Assembly: GCA_015075165.1 (NCBI GenBank)
Contig: JABTUY010000001.1
Span: 558,001 to 622,000, forward strand
Length of the DNA: 64,000 nucleotides
DNA from: Ideonella sp.
GTDB taxonomy: Bacteria; Pseudomonadota; Gammaproteobacteria; Burkholderiales; Burkholderiaceae_C
Direction of reading: 5' to 3'
Position 1 is the stretch's first letter, and each line of letters begins with the position of its first letter. Both the position numbers and the translations under genes were made by a program. The notes under the pieces are model-generated. The model saw only the letters and a list, made by a program, of their open reading frames with translations, was not told the DNA's origin and made no database searches. Below, in pieces: positions 1 to 9,033 of the stretch.

Positions 1-91
1 GCGCGTGCCGGCGCTGCGCGCGCGCTTCGACGCGATCGAGGCCGAGCTGATGCAGGCGCTCGAACGCTGGGAGGCGCTGGCGAGCCGGTAG
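1..91 (+). CDS. C-terminal tail of a probable ABC-F family ATPase (partial)
   Basis: Only the last 29 codons lie in the window; the 5' part is outside. The visible peptide is a charged amphipathic helix ending in ERWEALASR followed by TAG. Uup/ABC-F ribosome-associated ATPases typically end in a C-terminal coiled coil of this style, with a Glu-rich helix closing on a WEAL-like motif. No nucleotide-binding motif is visible because the fragment is so short, so the family call rests on the tail alone. It is codirectional with the Bug-type receptor gene, and a strong hairpin lies between them. Confidence 0.45.
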   Translation, partial: RVPALRARFDAIEAELMQALERWEALASR

Positions 92-151
92 CGCGCGCTC
101 TGGCCGTCGCCGCGGGAGATCAACCGGCCGTGTGTACGATGGCGAAGACCC

Positions 152-179
152 GCGTCGCCGCTCGACCTCGCGGCGACGC
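152..179 (+). terminator. Strong GC hairpin between the ABC-F tail and the Bug receptor gene
   Basis: A perfect 10-bp inverted repeat (152-161 pairs with 170-179, arms GCGTCGCCGC and GCGGCGACGC) encloses an 8-nt loop. There is no run of T after it. It could be a factor-independent terminator of the upstream gene with a poor tail, or a 5' UTR structure of the downstream gene. Confidence 0.4.
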
Positions 180-213
180 AGCGCTCGACGCAACCCACAC
201 GACGGAGACCCTC

Positions 214-1188
214 ATGCGAAAGCACCTTCGCCACCTGCTCGTCGCAGCCGGCGCCGTCTGCGCGGCCGCATCCGCGCTCGCGCAGGATTGGCCCGGCGGC
301 AAACCGGTGACGCTGGTGGTCGGCACGCCCGCGGGCGGCGCGGTCGACGTCTACGCCCGCGCGCTGGCCGAGCAACTGGGCCAGCAGGTGGGCGGCACCT
401 TCATCGTCGAGAACAAGCCCGGCGCCAACGGCAACATCAGCGCCGAGGTCGTGCTCAACGCGCCGGCCGACGGGCACACGCTGTGGATGGGCACGCAGTC
501 GATGATGACAATCAACCCGGCGGCGTTCGCGCACCTGCGCTGGAAGCCGGCCGACTTCAAGCCGCTGGTCAAGGGCGTGGCCGCGCCGCTCGTGCTGGTG
601 ACGCATCCGTCGGTGCCGGCCAAGACCTTCGCCGAGCTCACCGCGTGGATCGCGCAGCAGGGCGGCAAGGCCGCGTATGCCTCGTTCAGCCCGGGCACGC
701 CGTCGCACTTCCTCGGCTACCAGCTCGGCGAGAAGCTGAAGGCCGATCTGGTGCACGTGCCGTACAAGGGCTCGGCGCCGCAGGTGACCGCGCTGGTGGC
801 CGGACAGGTGCCGATGGGCTTCACGCAACTCGCCACCTCGATGCCGCACATCCAGGCCGGCAAGCTGCACGCGATCGCGGTCACCGGCGCCAGCCGTTCG
901 CGCTCGCTGCCGCAGGTGCCGACGATGGGCGAGCTGGGCTACCCCGACCTCACCACGACGATCTGGTTCGGCCTCATGTCGCCTGCCGCCACGCCGCCGG
1001 CGGTGCAGCAGGCCATCTTGAGCGCGGCCATCAAGGTGCAGGCCGACCCGGCCTACCGCACCCGGATGGAGGCGCAGAACTTCGACGTGCCGACCGAATC
1101 GGGCGCCGCGTTCGAGCGCTCGATCGCCGAGGAAACCGGGCGCTGGGCGCGCCTGGTGAAGGCCACCGGGTTCACGGCGGGCAACTGA
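214..1188 (+). CDS. Bug/TctC-family tripartite tricarboxylate transporter substrate-binding protein
   Basis: Periplasmic solute receptor of 324 residues. The ATG at 214 is preferred over a GTG at 130 because it begins a clean signal peptide (MRKHLRHLLVAAG, predicted cleavage after SALA near residue 23) and has GGAGA about 9 nt upstream. The mature part begins DWPGGKPVTLVVGTPAGG and carries VENKPGANG, both hallmarks of Bug proteins, in which two water-mediated loops bind a carboxylate ligand. No TctA/TctB permease genes adjoin it, which is common for this expanded family in Burkholderiales. The ligand cannot be predicted from the sequence. Confidence 0.9.
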   Translation: MRKHLRHLLVAAGAVCAAASALAQDWPGGKPVTLVVGTPAGGAVDVYARALAEQLGQQVGGTFIVENKPGANGNISAEVVLNAPADGHTLWMGTQSMMTINPAAFAHLRWKPADFKPLVKGVAAPLVLVTHPSVPAKTFAELTAWIAQQGGKAAYASFSPGTPSHFLGYQLGEKLKADLVHVPYKGSAPQVTALVAGQVPMGFTQLATSMPHIQAGKLHAIAVTGASRSRSLPQVPTMGELGYPDLTTTIWFGLMSPAATPPAVQQAILSAAIKVQADPAYRTRMEAQNFDVPTESGAAFERSIAEETGRWARLVKATGFTAGN

Positions 1189-1502
1189 AGGCTATCGACC
1201 GTCGCCGCAGCGCCGGCCCGGTATACTCGCGTCTGCGGCTGGGCCTCAGGTCCAGCCGCTTCGTTCATCCCCTCTGACCTGGCCACGCGACCTCGATGCA
1301 TCCATCGAGGTCCGTGGCGCCGCAAGCGGTGCGGTCGGCGGCGATGCCGTCGCCTTCGACTGTCTCCGCAGCGCCGCACCGGCCACGCCCGGTGCTCGAC
1401 GCGAGCCTGTTCCCCCGGTGACTTGACCTAAAGCGGCCCCGCATGCGCGGGCCGCTTGGCGCGCTCGTTCGCGCGCCTGCATCCTTGCGAGTCAGTCTGA
1501 TC
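1189..1502 (+). promoter_or_regulatory. Structured 5' leader and probable promoter of the DEAD-box helicase gene
   Basis: This 314-bp gene-free stretch holds a -10-like TATACT at 1222-1227 with no convincing -35 element. It also holds two perfect hairpins: an 8-bp stem with tetraloop (1291-1298 with 1303-1310) and a 9-bp stem AAGCGGCCC/GGGCCGCTT (1431-1439 with 1449-1457) whose loop contains the palindrome GCATGC. A transcript from about 1233 would have a leader of roughly 270 nt. Long structured leaders are known on cold-shock and RNA-helicase mRNAs, where they allow post-transcriptional control. That role here is inferred. Confidence 0.45.
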
Positions 1503-2924
<1,422 letters not shown>

Positions 2925-3008
2925 CGCAGCGCAGAAGTGGTCGATCCGTCTTGGCGCTAGGCTGCCCAGGCCTCTATCGGTGGGCCTTGACGCTTGGGAG
3001 AAGCACGG

Positions 3009-4193
3009 ATGCACGCAGACCTGATCGACGCGGAAGCAACCCGACCGGGTACGCCCGGCAACGCGCCGCGGCGCCGGACGGCGGTTGCGCTGCTGGCCAG
3101 CGCGTGCCTGCCCACGGGCTTCGCACAGACGGCGCCGAGCGACCGCGAAGTGGTGATCGGCCAGTCGTGCCAGCTCACCGGGCCGCTGGCTGCGCTGACC
3201 CGTGAGGTGCGCCAAGGCGCCGACCTCTACTTCGACCACGTCAATGCGGCCGGGGGAGTGCACGGCCGCAAGATCCGCGTGGTCGCGCTGGACGATGCCT
3301 ACGATCCTGCCCGCGCTGCGGAGAACACCCGCAAGCTCATCGACGAGGCCAAGGTGCTCGCGCTGTTCCAGTACGCGGGCACGCCGCCGTCGATGGCGGC
3401 ACTGCCCCTGGTCGAGGATCGGCGCGTGCCATTCGTTGCACCCTTCACCGGGTCGGATGCCTTGCGGCAGAAGTTCAGCCGCTACCTCTTCAACATCAAG
3501 GCCAGCTACGGCAACGAGCTCGATGCCATGGTGCGCCACCTGGCCACCATCGGAATCCAGCGCATCGCAGCGGCCTACCTGAACAATCAGTTCGGCACCG
3601 GTGGCCTCGCCGGCGTCGAGAAATCCGTCGTCCGGCGCAAGGTGAGCCTCGTGGCGCGGGCGCCGCTCGAAGTCGACAGCTCGAAAATGGCCGCGGCGGT
3701 CGCAACCATCGCCAAGGAATCGCCGCAGGCCGTCATCGTCATCAGCGCCGGCAAGCCGAGCATCGACTTCGTCGAGGCCTATCAGCGCGCCGGCCACGTC
3801 ACCACGTTCTACATGCTGTCGGTCACCAGCAACGTGCAGCTGGCCAAGACCCTGGGCGAGAAGGCACGCGGCATCGTCATCTCGCAGGTCGTGCCTTCGC
3901 CGTGGAACGGCAGCGTCGCGATCACGCGCGAGTTCCAGACACGCGCGGCGGCCAAGGGCATCCACGACTACACGTTCAGCCAGATGGAGGGCTTCGTCTC
4001 CGCCAAGCTGCTGGTGGAGGGCCTGCGCCGAGCGGGCCCGAGCCCCACGCGCGAGTCGCTGATCGCAGGGTTGGAGTCGATCCGGTGGATCGATCTCGGC
4101 GGCTTCATCGTCGAGCTCTCGGCCGAGCAGCACAGCTCGGGAACCTTCGTCGACCTGTTGATGGTCGGCCGCGACGGCCGGTTCGTGCGCTGA
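3009..4193 (+). CDS. Leu/Ile/Val-type ABC transporter substrate-binding protein
   Basis: A 394-residue periplasmic binding protein of the LivJ/LivK-like family (type 1 periplasmic fold). The ATG at 3009 follows GGGAGAAG and leads to an N-terminus with an RRR motif and a hydrophobic stretch ending GFAQTAPS, consistent with a Sec or Tat signal peptide. The mature protein begins VVIGQSCQLTGPLA, the standard first strand and ligand loop, and carries GGVHGRKIRVVALDD. No permease or ATPase genes adjoin it, so it is an orphan receptor or serves a distant transporter. Ligands of the family include branched-chain amino acids, amides and aromatic acids; this one cannot be narrowed. Confidence 0.88.
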   Translation: MHADLIDAEATRPGTPGNAPRRRTAVALLASACLPTGFAQTAPSDREVVIGQSCQLTGPLAALTREVRQGADLYFDHVNAAGGVHGRKIRVVALDDAYDPARAAENTRKLIDEAKVLALFQYAGTPPSMAALPLVEDRRVPFVAPFTGSDALRQKFSRYLFNIKASYGNELDAMVRHLATIGIQRIAAAYLNNQFGTGGLAGVEKSVVRRKVSLVARAPLEVDSSKMAAAVATIAKESPQAVIVISAGKPSIDFVEAYQRAGHVTTFYMLSVTSNVQLAKTLGEKARGIVISQVVPSPWNGSVAITREFQTRAAAKGIHDYTFSQMEGFVSAKLLVEGLRRAGPSPTRESLIAGLESIRWIDLGGFIVELSAEQHSSGTFVDLLMVGRDGRFVR

Positions 4194-4243
4194 GCCGGCG
4201 GCGGCGGGGCTCGGGGGGTTGCGGTTGCCGGCCCATGAATGAC

Positions 4244-4277
4244 GCGGGCGCTCCCACTGCGAGTGTGGAGCGCCCGC
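4244..4277 (-). terminator. Terminator-like hairpin of the candidate small RNA
   Basis: Perfect 11-bp inverted repeat: 4244-4254 (GCGGGCGCTCC) pairs with 4267-4277, and CACT/AGTG within the loop extends it by four pairs with one bulged base. It sits immediately 3' of the minus-strand small RNA and also downstream of the plus-strand binding-protein gene, so it may act in both directions. The U tract is weak on both sides. Confidence 0.55.
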
Positions 4278-4375
4278 GGGTCTGGCTACAGAACCAACTA
4301 CAGGTGAGCAGGCTCCGCCCCGAACCTAGACGTGTTAGACATGTCACCTCCTTTCGTAGTTGATCGGAAGCCGTA
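4244..4375 (-). ncRNA. Candidate betaproteobacterial toxic small RNA with full anti-Shine-Dalgarno complement
   Basis: On the minus strand, 4344-4354 reads AAAGGAGGTGA, complementary to the whole 3' tail of 16S rRNA. The surrounding RNA folds well by eye: CAACTAC (4356-4362) pairs with GTAGTTG (4295-4301), the helix continues as AGGTGA (4344-4349) with TCACCT (4302-4307), and GAAAGG (4350-4355) is left as a bulge. Two small hairpins fit inside (GACATGT/ACACGTC with one mismatch; AGGTTC/GAGCCT with one G-U), and a strong terminator-like hairpin follows. A -10-like TACCCT lies at 4375-4380. This matches my recollection of the small RNAs described as toxic in E. coli clone libraries and catalogued as Betaproteobacteria toxic small RNA; ribosome titration is the proposed effect. 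The 5' end is approximate. A 14-codon reading frame (4298-4342) lies within it, but paired stems are the better explanation. Confidence 0.6.
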
Positions 4376-4539
4376 GGGTACTGCGTTTCGCAGCGCTGCG
4401 GACTCCTCCAGCGCCGCCTGCGGCGGTGGCGCAACAGCGCACGCGGCGGCCGTGATCGGATGCGCGACGCGACGGCACCAGCATCAGCTCGCCCTGCCCT
4501 TCGCCGCATCGCCGTCGCGCGGCAGCCGCTGCCGCGCCA

Positions 4540-4794
4540 TCAACCCGCAGGCCCGCCGCCGCGGTGGCGCTTGTTGAACTCGTAGGGCTCGCCACCCGGC
4601 AGGCGTCCGCCGCTGACCTCGTCGACTCCCGGAGCGCCGACGCTGCCGGCGAGTTCGCTCGAGATCGTGACGTGCCGCCGGCCCTGGGCGCGCAGCTGCT
4701 CGGTGAACTGCAACGCCGGCAGCAGCTCGGCATCGCCGAACTCGCGATGCGCCGGCACGCCGGCGCTTTCGATCCAGAACACGACGATGGGCAT
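4540..4794 (-). CDS. Small conserved hypothetical protein (84 aa)
   Basis: The ATG at 4794 gives an 84-residue soluble protein starting MPIVVFWIESAGVP. It has a central LQFTEQLRAQGRRHVTISSEL segment and ends EFNKRHRGGGPAG. No signal peptide or membrane segment is visible. I recognise the general pattern (a short strand, then FGD..LLPAL, RHV.ISSEL and a YEFNK-like tail) as a small uncharacterised protein seen in other betaproteobacteria, but I know no function. A -10-like TACGAT (minus strand, 4801-4806) lies just 6 nt upstream of the ATG, suggesting a leaderless or near-leaderless mRNA. It is divergent from the glyoxalase-fold gene. Confidence 0.65.
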   Translation of the reverse strand: MPIVVFWIESAGVPAHREFGDAELLPALQFTEQLRAQGRRHVTISSELAGSVGAPGVDEVSGGRLPGGEPYEFNKRHRGGGPAG

Positions 4795-4903
4795 CGGCGC
4801 ATCGTACACAGCACACCCAAAGGCGGCCGGCGCGACGGCTGGGCAGAGAATGGGGCCTGCGCGCCCGGTGCGCCAACCACTCCCAACGCACGGTGGAGAC
4901 CCC

Positions 4904-5305
4904 ATGTTCAAGCGCATCGACCACATCGAGCTGCTCACGGCCGAGCCCGAGCGCACGATCGCCTTCTATGTCGGCGTGCTCGGCTTTCGCGAGCGCGACC
5001 GCAGGTGCATTCCCGAGACGCCTTCCGGGCCGCTGGAACTCACGTACCTGGAGCTGGGCGGCACCACCATCGAGGTGATGTGCTATCCGCAGGCGTCGCC
5101 GATCGCACCGCGCGGCAGCGAGCAGCGGCTCGGCTGGCAGTGCCTGGCGCTGGAAGTCGATGACATCGACGCCGCGCTGCGCCTGCTCGAGCAGCAAGGC
5201 ATCGCGGTCACATGGGGGCCGGTGAAGAGGCCCGACTACGCGCGCGCCGAGATCCGCGACCCCGACGGCAACCCGATCGAACTGCGCCAGTGGTATGCCC
5301 GCTAG
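4904..5305 (+). CDS. VOC/glyoxalase-superfamily protein
   Basis: A 133-residue single-domain vicinal-oxygen-chelate protein. It starts MFKRIDHIELLTAEPERTI with the metal-ligand position His in DHIEL, carries FYVGVLGF (the typical end of the first beta-alpha-beta unit), IEVM with a possible second ligand Glu, and ends PDGNPIELRQW with the last ligand Glu. This layout fits lactoylglutathione-lyase-like or dioxygenase-like members; the substrate is unknown. The ATG at 4904 follows GGTGGAGACC. Its end overlaps the next gene by 11 bp, so the two are probably translationally coupled. Confidence 0.85.
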   Translation: MFKRIDHIELLTAEPERTIAFYVGVLGFRERDRRCIPETPSGPLELTYLELGGTTIEVMCYPQASPIAPRGSEQRLGWQCLALEVDDIDAALRLLEQQGIAVTWGPVKRPDYARAEIRDPDGNPIELRQWYAR

Positions 5306-6896
5306 CGCCGGCGCGGTCGACGCATTGATCATCGGCGCCGGCCACAACGGCCTGGTGTGCGCGTGCTACCTCGCGGCCGCGGGCTTGCGCGTGCGCATGC
5401 TCGAAAAGCGCGCGGTCGTCGGCGGCGCGGCGGTCACCGAGGAGTTCGTGCCGGGCTTTCGCAATTCGACCGCCAGCTACACGGTCAGCCTGCTGAACCC
5501 GAAGGTGATCCGCGACTTGCGGCTGGCCGAGCGCGGGCTCGTGATCGTGGAGCGCCCGTACTCCAACTTCGTGCCGCTGGCCGATGGCCGCTGCCTGCGC
5601 TTCGGTGGTGACGCCGACGCCACGCGGCGCGAGGTGGCGAAGTTCTCGGCGCGCGATGCGCAAGCGCTCGGCCCCTACCACGCGCGGCTGGACCGGTTGG
5701 CCGATCAGTTGAAGAAGTGGCTGCTGCGCGCGCCGCCGAACCTCGGTGGTCCGCTCGCGGTGCAGAGCCTGCGCGACGCCGCGGCGGCGGCGCGGCTGCT
5801 GCTCGACTTCGGCGCGCTGCCCATTGCGGGCAAGCGCGACCTGATCGACGTGTTCACCAAGAGCGCCGGGCGCTGGCTCGACGCCACGTTCGAATCCGAG
5901 CCGCTGAAGGCGGTGCTCGGCTGGGATTCGGTGGTCGGCAACTACGCCAGCCCGTACGCTGCCGGGTCGGCCTACGTGCTGTTGCACCACTGCTTCGGCG
6001 AGGTCAACGGCAAGGCCGGCCGCTGGGGGCATGCCATCGGCGGCATGGGCCGCATCACCGAGCTAATGGCCGACGAGGCGCGTACGCGCGGCGTGCAGAT
6101 CGACCTCGGGCATGGCGTGCAGCGCGTGCTGGTGGAGCGCGGCGCGGCGGTAGGCGTGCTCACCGATCGCGGCGAGGAGATCCGCGCGCGCGCCGTGGTG
6201 TCGAACGTGCACCCGCAGCTGCTGTACCAGCGCCTGATCGACGCCAGCGCGCTGCCGGCGGAGTTCACCGAGGCCATCGGCCGCTACCGCAGCGGCTCGG
6301 GCTCGCTGCGCATCAACGTGGCGCTGTCGGCGCTGCCCGACTTCGCGTGCGCGCCGGGCACCACGCCGATGCCGCACCACGCGAGCGGCATCGTCTTCGC
6401 GCCGTCACTCGCCTACATGGACCGCGCGTGGCTCGATGCGCAGGCGCAGGGCTTCTCGGCCCAGCCGATCGTCGAGATGATGATCCCGAGCGTGGTCGAC
6501 GACTCGCTCGCGCCCAAGGGCGCGCACGTGGCCAGCCTGTTCTGCCAGCAGTTCAGGCCCGACGCCGACTGGGACTCGTTGAAGCCGCGCGCCGTGCAGG
6601 CGGTGTTCGACGTGGTGCAGGCGCACTGCCCCAACTTTCGCGCATCGTTGCTCGGCTACCGCGCGCTGACGCCGCTCGACCTGGAGCGCGAGTTCGGCCT
6701 CGTCGGTGGCGACATCTTCCACGGGCAGCTCTCGCTCGACCAGCTGTTCTCGCTGCGGCCGCTGATGGGCCACGCGCGCTACCGCGGGCCGCTGCGCGGG
6801 CTGTATCACTGCGGGTCGGGTTCGCATCCCGGGGGCGGCGTTACCGGGGCGCCGGGGCACAACGCGGCGGTGGAGATCCGGCGCGATCTGGCGTGA
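5295..6896 (+). CDS. Phytoene-dehydrogenase-like FAD-dependent oxidoreductase (PYROXD2 type)
   Basis: A 533-residue flavoprotein. The N-terminus has the dinucleotide-binding motif IIGAGHNGLVCACYL (about residues 12-26) and the acidic residue at the end of beta-2 (LEKR). It also carries GGAAVTEEFVPGFRNS and the C-terminal GGDIFHGQLSLDQLF and GGGVTGAPGHN motifs, typical of the CrtI-like subgroup that includes PYROXD2 rather than true carotenoid desaturases. No carotenoid genes lie nearby, which supports that choice. The substrate is unknown. The ATG at 5295 overlaps the 3' end of the glyoxalase-fold gene. Confidence 0.87.
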   Translation: MPASAGAVDALIIGAGHNGLVCACYLAAAGLRVRMLEKRAVVGGAAVTEEFVPGFRNSTASYTVSLLNPKVIRDLRLAERGLVIVERPYSNFVPLADGRCLRFGGDADATRREVAKFSARDAQALGPYHARLDRLADQLKKWLLRAPPNLGGPLAVQSLRDAAAAARLLLDFGALPIAGKRDLIDVFTKSAGRWLDATFESEPLKAVLGWDSVVGNYASPYAAGSAYVLLHHCFGEVNGKAGRWGHAIGGMGRITELMADEARTRGVQIDLGHGVQRVLVERGAAVGVLTDRGEEIRARAVVSNVHPQLLYQRLIDASALPAEFTEAIGRYRSGSGSLRINVALSALPDFACAPGTTPMPHHASGIVFAPSLAYMDRAWLDAQAQGFSAQPIVEMMIPSVVDDSLAPKGAHVASLFCQQFRPDADWDSLKPRAVQAVFDVVQAHCPNFRASLLGYRALTPLDLEREFGLVGGDIFHGQLSLDQLFSLRPLMGHARYRGPLRGLYHCGSGSHPGGGVTGAPGHNAAVEIRRDLA

Positions 6897-6936
6897 GGTC
6901 ACCCCAGCGGAGCGTTCGGCGAACCCTGCCATAACG

Positions 6937-6954
6937 TACAGAAATCTGTATCAT
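6937..6954 (+). promoter_or_regulatory. vapBC operator and -10 box
   Basis: A perfect palindrome TACAGA-AA-TCTGTA spans 6937-6950 and overlaps a -10-like TATCAT at 6949-6954. The antitoxin ATG at 6961 begins only 6 nt after the hexamer, so transcripts are predicted to be leaderless or nearly so. The overlap of palindrome and -10 fits autorepression by a VapB-type antitoxin. Confidence 0.55.
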
Positions 6955-6960
6955 CATGGC

Positions 6961-7209
6961 ATGAAAACCACCCTCGACCTCAACGACCAACTGCTCGCCG
7001 ACGCCAAGGCCCTGGCGGCCCAGCGGCGCACGAGCCTCACGCGCGTGATCGAGGAAGGCCTGCAACTGCGGCTGCGCGCGAAGGCCGCGGCCTCCGGCAC
7101 GCACGCCAGGGTGCGCGTGCCGGTATTCAAGGGCCGCGGGGGCCTGGTGGCGGGCGTGAATCCGCTGAGCAACAAGGCGCTGCTCGAGGCCGCAGGCGAT
7201 GACGCCTGA
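6961..7209 (+). CDS. VapB-type antitoxin
   Basis: An 82-residue protein beginning MKTTLDLNDQLLADAKALA, a ribbon-helix-helix-like N-terminus that would bind the upstream palindrome. It continues RRTSLTRVIEEGLQLRLRA and a flexible C-terminal half (VPVFKGRGGLVAGVN) that in related antitoxins wraps the toxin. It is followed by, and overlaps by 11 bp, a PIN-domain protein gene. The gene order and spacing are those of type II toxin-antitoxin modules. Confidence 0.85.
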   Translation: MKTTLDLNDQLLADAKALAAQRRTSLTRVIEEGLQLRLRAKAAASGTHARVRVPVFKGRGGLVAGVNPLSNKALLEAAGDDA

Positions 7210-7636
7210 CGTCAACCTGGTGGTGGCCGCCTCGCGCACCGACCACCCGCACCACGCGGTGGCGCGCGCCTGGCTCGAAGAAGCCGTGGCGGCCGGCGCA
7301 GCGGGCGCGGCTTTCACGTTGATGCCGATGGTGCTGGCGAGCTTTCTGCGGCTGGTGACCAGCCCCAGGGTCTTCAAGCAGGCCACGCCGATCGAAGACG
7401 CGGTGGCGTTCGTCGACGCGCTGCTGGCGTCGCCCGGCGTGCAACTGGCTCCCCTGGGCTCCGAGTGGCCGAAGCTGCGGCAGCTGTGCCTGGAAAAGCA
7501 GTTGGGCGGCAATGACCTGCCCGATGCCTGGCTGGCGGCCGCCGTGGCCCAGTTGGGCGAGCACCTCGTCGGTTTCGATCGGGGCTTCCGGAAGCTGCTG
7601 ACCCGCAGCCAGTTCACGTTGCTCGCACCGGCATGA
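7199..7636 (+). CDS. VapC-type PIN-domain toxin, possibly degenerate
   Basis: A 145-residue PIN-domain ribonuclease homologue. The first catalytic Asp is in MTPDVNLVVAA (D4), a third acidic position is in GNDLPDAWLAA, and the fourth in LVGFDRGF. The helix that usually carries the second acidic residue reads LMPMVLASFLRLVTS, with Ser where most VapCs have Glu (LAEFLR). That may weaken metal binding or mark a subfamily variant. VapC toxins cleave tRNA or rRNA. It overlaps vapB by 11 bp and is probably cotranscribed with it. Confidence 0.8.
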   Translation: MTPDVNLVVAASRTDHPHHAVARAWLEEAVAAGAAGAAFTLMPMVLASFLRLVTSPRVFKQATPIEDAVAFVDALLASPGVQLAPLGSEWPKLRQLCLEKQLGGNDLPDAWLAAAVAQLGEHLVGFDRGFRKLLTRSQFTLLAPA

Positions 7637-7652
7637 CCGCAGCGAGGCGCTG

Positions 7653-8873
7653 TCAATCCAGCCAGCGCCGCAACAGGCCGAACACCTCGGCACTCGACAG
7701 CAGGTCGAGGTGGTCGGTGCCGTGCACCACGGCTTGCGCTTCGGCGCCGAAGGCCAAGCGTCGTTCGGGGTCCGGGTGCTTGCCCAGTGCACTGGCCACT
7801 GGCACCAGGCCATCGCCCAGCAGCTTGCCCTTGACGCTGCCGGTTGCGGGCCCGAGGTCTCCGGCGATCGCAAAGCAGCGGGTGGGCGACGGCAACCTCA
7901 CCGGCGCGCCATGTTGAGTGTCGGCGTCGCCGGGGCGGCCGCTCAGGATGTTGCCCCAGCGCAGGTCGTTGATGCCCGCGCTGCGCAACTGGCCCACGCG
8001 CGCCAGCGGCGCCGCATAGGGCGCGGCGCCCAGCAGCAGGTCGAGGCCGTGTCCCGCGCGCTCCAGCGGCGCGCCTTGGTGGGGCGTGCCCAGGCACACC
8101 AGATCGTTCACGCGCGTGGGCCAGCGCAGGCCCACGCGCTGGACGAGCGATGCGTGGTAGATCGCACTGCGCGCCACCAGGCCACCCATGCTGTGACCCA
8201 ACATCGTCAGGCGTTCGATCGGCACCGGCCATGCGTCGTATAGGCGCTCCATCAACTGCACCAAGATGCGGCCGTTGGTGGAGACACTCAGGCCGCTGTT
8301 GTAGTGCAGGTAGATCGGCGTGTAGCCGAGCTCGCGCGCCAGCGCCTCGCCATGGTCGTGGCCCGCGCGCTGCCACTGCAGGTCGTTCATGCACAGGCCG
8401 TGCAGCAACACCAGCAGCCGCGGCGTCGCGGCAGGCAGGCGCGAGCGCATCGCGATGCGCTCGACCTCCAGCGCGCGGCCGGCGTGCCGAAACGCCATGG
8501 TGATGGCCAGCGGGTTGTCGGTGGCGGCCAGGTGATCGCCGAGCACGCCGTTGAGCGCCGCCAGCACGGCCTCGCGCTCTGCACGCGGCGGCTGGCCCGG
8601 GTCAGGCAAGGTCAAGGTGGGGCCCAGCCAGCCGAGCAGCGCCTCGGCGCTGCCGCCCACCACCCGCGTGACACCGCGCACCGTCTCGTACACCAGCCCG
8701 GTCAGGCCGCGCGTGTGCTCGTCGGGCGTGGGCGCGGGGTGCCCGGGCAATCGGGGCAGGCTGGCGATGCGCGCGTGCATCGCCTCCACCAGGCTGGTGA
8801 GGCCGGCCACCGCCTCGATGGTCAAACGCGCGGCACCGCGCAGGTCGGCGGCTTGCAAGAGGGGCTGGGTCAT
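7653..8873 (-). CDS. Alpha/beta-hydrolase, lipase-like
   Basis: A 406-residue hydrolase. The nucleophile elbow GHSMGGLVARSA and the oxyanion strand LLVLLHGLCMNDLQW are clear, and HGTDHLDLL near the C-terminus could supply the catalytic His. The first ~100 residues form a helical extension beginning MTQPLLQAADLRGAARLTIEAV. No signal peptide is visible, so a cytoplasmic triacylglycerol lipase or esterase is likely. The ATG at 8873 was chosen because the extension upstream is Arg- and Pro-rich non-coding-like sequence. It lies between the VapBC and HigBA modules and on the opposite strand. Confidence 0.82.
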   Translation of the reverse strand: MTQPLLQAADLRGAARLTIEAVAGLTSLVEAMHARIASLPRLPGHPAPTPDEHTRGLTGLVYETVRGVTRVVGGSAEALLGWLGPTLTLPDPGQPPRAEREAVLAALNGVLGDHLAATDNPLAITMAFRHAGRALEVERIAMRSRLPAATPRLLVLLHGLCMNDLQWQRAGHDHGEALARELGYTPIYLHYNSGLSVSTNGRILVQLMERLYDAWPVPIERLTMLGHSMGGLVARSAIYHASLVQRVGLRWPTRVNDLVCLGTPHQGAPLERAGHGLDLLLGAAPYAAPLARVGQLRSAGINDLRWGNILSGRPGDADTQHGAPVRLPSPTRCFAIAGDLGPATGSVKGKLLGDGLVPVASALGKHPDPERRLAFGAEAQAVVHGTDHLDLLSSAEVFGLLRRWLD

Positions 8874-9033
8874 GGGCGAGTGTGACAGCTTCCCGCCGTG
8901 CGACGGGTCACCCTGCGGCACGGGACCACGAAGCCCGATCCGGCGCGGATGCGGGGGGCGCCCTCGGTCTGATACGACGGCGCGCTGGCTGCCTGCGACT
9001 CGGCGCCCCTCGGGCAAGACGCCCATCGGCGGC

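Noticed and set aside
4298-4342. A 14-codon minus-strand peptide gene with a perfect SD
   Set aside because: The SD-like core, the coding segment and the stop all lie in mutually complementary stems followed by a terminator-like hairpin, so a structured RNA explains the sequence better. It is not fully excluded.
4484-5347. Long minus-strand frame opposite the glyoxalase-fold gene
   Set aside because: Overlaps a well-supported plus-strand gene, and the sequence is Arg/Ala-rich without motifs.
8874-9033. Gap between the hydrolase and higBA examined for a third TA component
   Set aside because: Only Arg-rich short frames without a ribosome-binding site were seen.
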